NCBI GenBank assembly: GCA_008692225.1
Contig: VICG01000016.1
Location: 1,657,501-1,721,500, forward strand
Source of the DNA: Monilinia fructicola
Taxonomy: Eukaryota; Ascomycota; Leotiomycetes; Helotiales; Sclerotiniaceae
Reading direction: 5' to 3'
DNA length: 64,000 nucleotides
The notes beneath the pieces were generated by a model. The model did no database searches. It saw only the letters and a program-made list of their open reading frames with translations, and was not told where the DNA came from. Position 1 is the first letter of the stretch. The number at the start of each line of letters is the position of its first letter. The position numbers were made by a program, and so were the translations under genes. This document shows, in pieces, positions 61,870 through 64,000 of the stretch.

Positions 61870-63327
61870 ATGGCTTCCCATGGATCTATCACGACAATCA
61901 ATCAATCAGATCAATTATCTTCATCTCAAATCCTTTCATCATCAAATTCATCTCTTTCAAACTCCCTTTCTTCCTCTCGTCATACATCCCAAATCTCGAA
62001 AACTTATCGTCAAGCGTCTACTCTCTTTCTCACGCGTCGTTTACCCGAATCACTTTCAACCATCCTACCAGTAATTACACCACCATCTTCATCCGATATC
62101 GAAAACGATAATCCAGATGATCCTACCAAATCATTGGCACCAATATCTAAAGCTTCTCGTACGACTCGCATTAAGGTTTGGAGTCTATACCTTACAATCT
62201 TGAATGCGATCTTGGAATTAGATCCTGCGGAGGGAAAACAGGCATTTGGAACAAGTCAATTCAGGTCATTAGTCGCTAAAGTTAGAGACGGAGAAGTTTG
62301 GGAAGAAGTGGTAAAGAATGGATATCATGGAATTGAAGGAACTGTAGATTCAGATGTTGTTATAAACTTGTTAGTTTCTCCGCATATTCTTGACCACCAG
62401 GGTTCTCCGGAATGAAGGAAGATGCTAATAAATACAGAGCAACTCTTCTATTAGCCCATGCTCGTACTCAAAAGGTTAATCAAACCCGACTCGAAACATA
62501 TCTCGCAACATCAGATACTCCATCCCTTTCTATGTCACAATCTCCCACTCCTACGACCGCAAATCCATTTCCAGGTTCAAAACGTCGATCACAATCTGGA
62601 ACCGATACACCAAGAGATTTAAACGCTCGTGTGAAGATATTGGAACTCTATACCCTACATGTTCTACTTCGAAATAATGAATGGGATTATGCGAGGGAAT
62701 TCATCACCATGAGTGAAGTATTGGATGATGAAAGAAGAGAAGCTTTTCTTGGAGCTCTACGAAGTTTGAAAGAAGAAAGTGAGGAAGGAGAAAGAAGAGA
62801 AAGATTAGAAAAGGAATATAGAGAAGAACAACTCAAGAGAGATATAGAAGAAAGTCGACGCCGAAGAGAAGAAGAGGAGAAGAGAAGGGAAGAAATGGAG
62901 AAAAAGGTTAAAGCAAGTGGAGGAGGAACTTCAGAAGTTGATTATGGAATTGAAGAAGAAAACTACTGTGCTTCCCAACGGATCCGTTACATCATCATCA
63001 GCACCAAATGCCCGACAATCCAAAACCTCAAAATCATCAACTACCAAACCACATTCTCGAAAATCAATAGAAGAATCGAAACAGAAGACTGTGATACAGA
63101 AACTGGGAATTATAATGCGTAATTTGAAATTAGTATTGGAGAATATGGGAGGGAGTTTCAATTTAAGAAATCCAATGGTAATGCTAAGAATGGTTGGTTT
63201 CGTTGTAGGAATATTGATGGTATTTGGGAAAAAGGAAGTTCGAGAGAGGATTAGAAGGGTCATGAATGAGGGTTTAGTAAGGGTCAAGCGAACGATTGGA
63301 ATGGGGGTTAAGGTTAGTTATATTTAA
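61870..63327 (+). CDS. PEX26: PEX26, tail-anchored peroxisomal AAA-docking protein, A4 frameshift
   Basis: Fungal PEX26 is the peroxisomal membrane receptor for the Pex1/Pex6 AAA complex that recycles import receptors. Exon 1 is 61870..62369 and exon 2 is 62438..63327 (GTTAGT ... GATGCTAATAAATACAG, phase 2). Seen: [76 protein letters not shown] and [20 protein letters not shown], all typical of this family. A charged coiled coil ([20 protein letters not shown]) follows. The frame shifts at AAAA 62959-62962. With three A the reading continues through [17 protein letters not shown] to a C-terminal membrane helix ([18 protein letters not shown]) and a basic tail, 462 residues. As written, the protein ends at 63122 without its membrane anchor. 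Confidence 0.85.
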
Positions 63328-64000
63328 TGAAATGACTAACCCTCAAAATAAACGATTGGGGAATTTCATCTGTTTAGTTTATTTCTTTCGTTTGTTTCTT
63401 GAAGGGGGAAAGGATGGATGGATGGATGGATGGATGGATGGATGGATGGGTGGGTGGATGGATGGATGGACATTATGGATTTCTCTTCTACAGCATGACT
63501 GGATTCAGAAGTCTTCTGATTAATTTGGCAGAGACTTGCTTTACCTGTATTTATATTATGACTTTTTACTTCTTTAGGAAAAGGGGTTGAATGTTCTGGA
63601 TACCTATGAAGGGAAGAAGGGAAGAAGGGAAGAAGGGAAGAAGGGTGGGAGGATAGGAGGATAGGTGGTAAGCGGGGTTGAGGAGTTTTACTTTATATCC
63701 GAGTTATTTTCTCTAGTGAAGCTATGAAAGTATTGACAAGATGGAAGAAAGACAGTTGGAGACGAAGGATACCAAAATCAGAGTATATAAAATATAATTT
63801 CATGAGATTCTTTGATATGTTGAGTCATTATGCTTTTCTGAGTCGTGACTAAGGTGAGGTATATGAAGGCTTTACTCGAGGAAGGTCATATCAGTTATAG
63901 TTTGATGGATGATGAATGATGATGCCCGGTGATTGATGGATGACTTGAATGTTCATATTAATGAATATCTATAAGTATTTGAAGAACTTGTTATTGGATG
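63328..64000. repeat. Intergenic with GGAT and GAAGAAGG repeats
   Basis: GGAT tetramer array at 63413-63472 with GGGT variants, and a GAAGAAGG-type octamer array at 63608-63645. Remaining sequence to the window end shows no gene; short frames over the repeats are artefacts. Confidence 0.6.

Overview
This is a eukaryotic window from a filamentous ascomycete. Genes carry 45-270 bp GT-AG introns, many with a recognisable CTAAC/CTAAT branch site. There is an AT-rich block that looks RIP-mutated, and intergenic DNA is very rich in microsatellites. The protein set (AtrB-type PDR transporter, Hrip1-like secreted protein, PEX26, fungal PHD/RING protein) and overall resemblance suggest Leotiomycetes, probably Sclerotiniaceae (Botrytis/Sclerotinia/Monilinia group). 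That placement is an inference from remembered protein similarity, not a search.

Layout. 0.1-2.4 kb (-): PHD/RING protein. 4.5-5.3 kb: foldback/MITE-like element, followed by an AT-rich RIP-like remnant to about 6.1 kb. 6.7-7.8 kb (-): epoxide hydrolase. 8.4-9.5 kb (-) and 9.9-10.4 kb (+): divergent pinin and PHF5A/Rds3 splicing genes. 11.2 kb (+): small hypothetical. 13-14 kb (-): degraded carrier-protein-like fragment. 14.6-19.1 kb: tRNA-Asp, tRNA-Thr, an ACC-synthase-like aminotransferase and tRNA-Arg. 21-25.4 kb (+): AtrB-like PDR transporter. 27-30.6 kb (-): Jsn1-type RRM/PUF protein. 31-36 kb: long gene-free, repeat-rich interval. 36-38.3 kb (+): VPS72/YL1. 39.4-40.9 kb (-): L-type lectin cargo receptor. 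43-44.7 kb (+): ALG8. 46.8-50.5 kb (+): ITC1/ACF1-like remodeller subunit. 52.8-53.6 kb (+): secreted two-domain Hrip1-like protein. 54.5-56.2 kb (-): MFS transporter. 57.1-59.7 kb (-): PARN/triman-like nuclease. 61.9-63.3 kb (+): PEX26.

Most genes are housekeeping: splicing, chromatin (VPS72 of SWR1, ITC1 of ISW2), mRNA fate (PUF, PARN-like), ER N-glycosylation and cargo export (ALG8, lectin), peroxisome biogenesis. A few are environment-facing: the PDR pump, epoxide hydrolase, secreted elicitor-like protein and MFS carrier.

The most striking observation is that six genes are frame-broken at eleven places, and every break is a short insertion that can be read as a tandem duplication (+1 nine times, +2 once, +8 once). 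Removing one unit at each site makes total coding length and intron phases close exactly. No deletion or substitution stop is needed. This is either systematic insertion error in the assembly or a slippage-type mutator signature. A second theme is short palindromic motifs (TACTCGAGTA, TACCTAGGTA) and TACTCCGTAC, recurring outside coding sequence far above chance. I did not find a convincing new multi-gene system.
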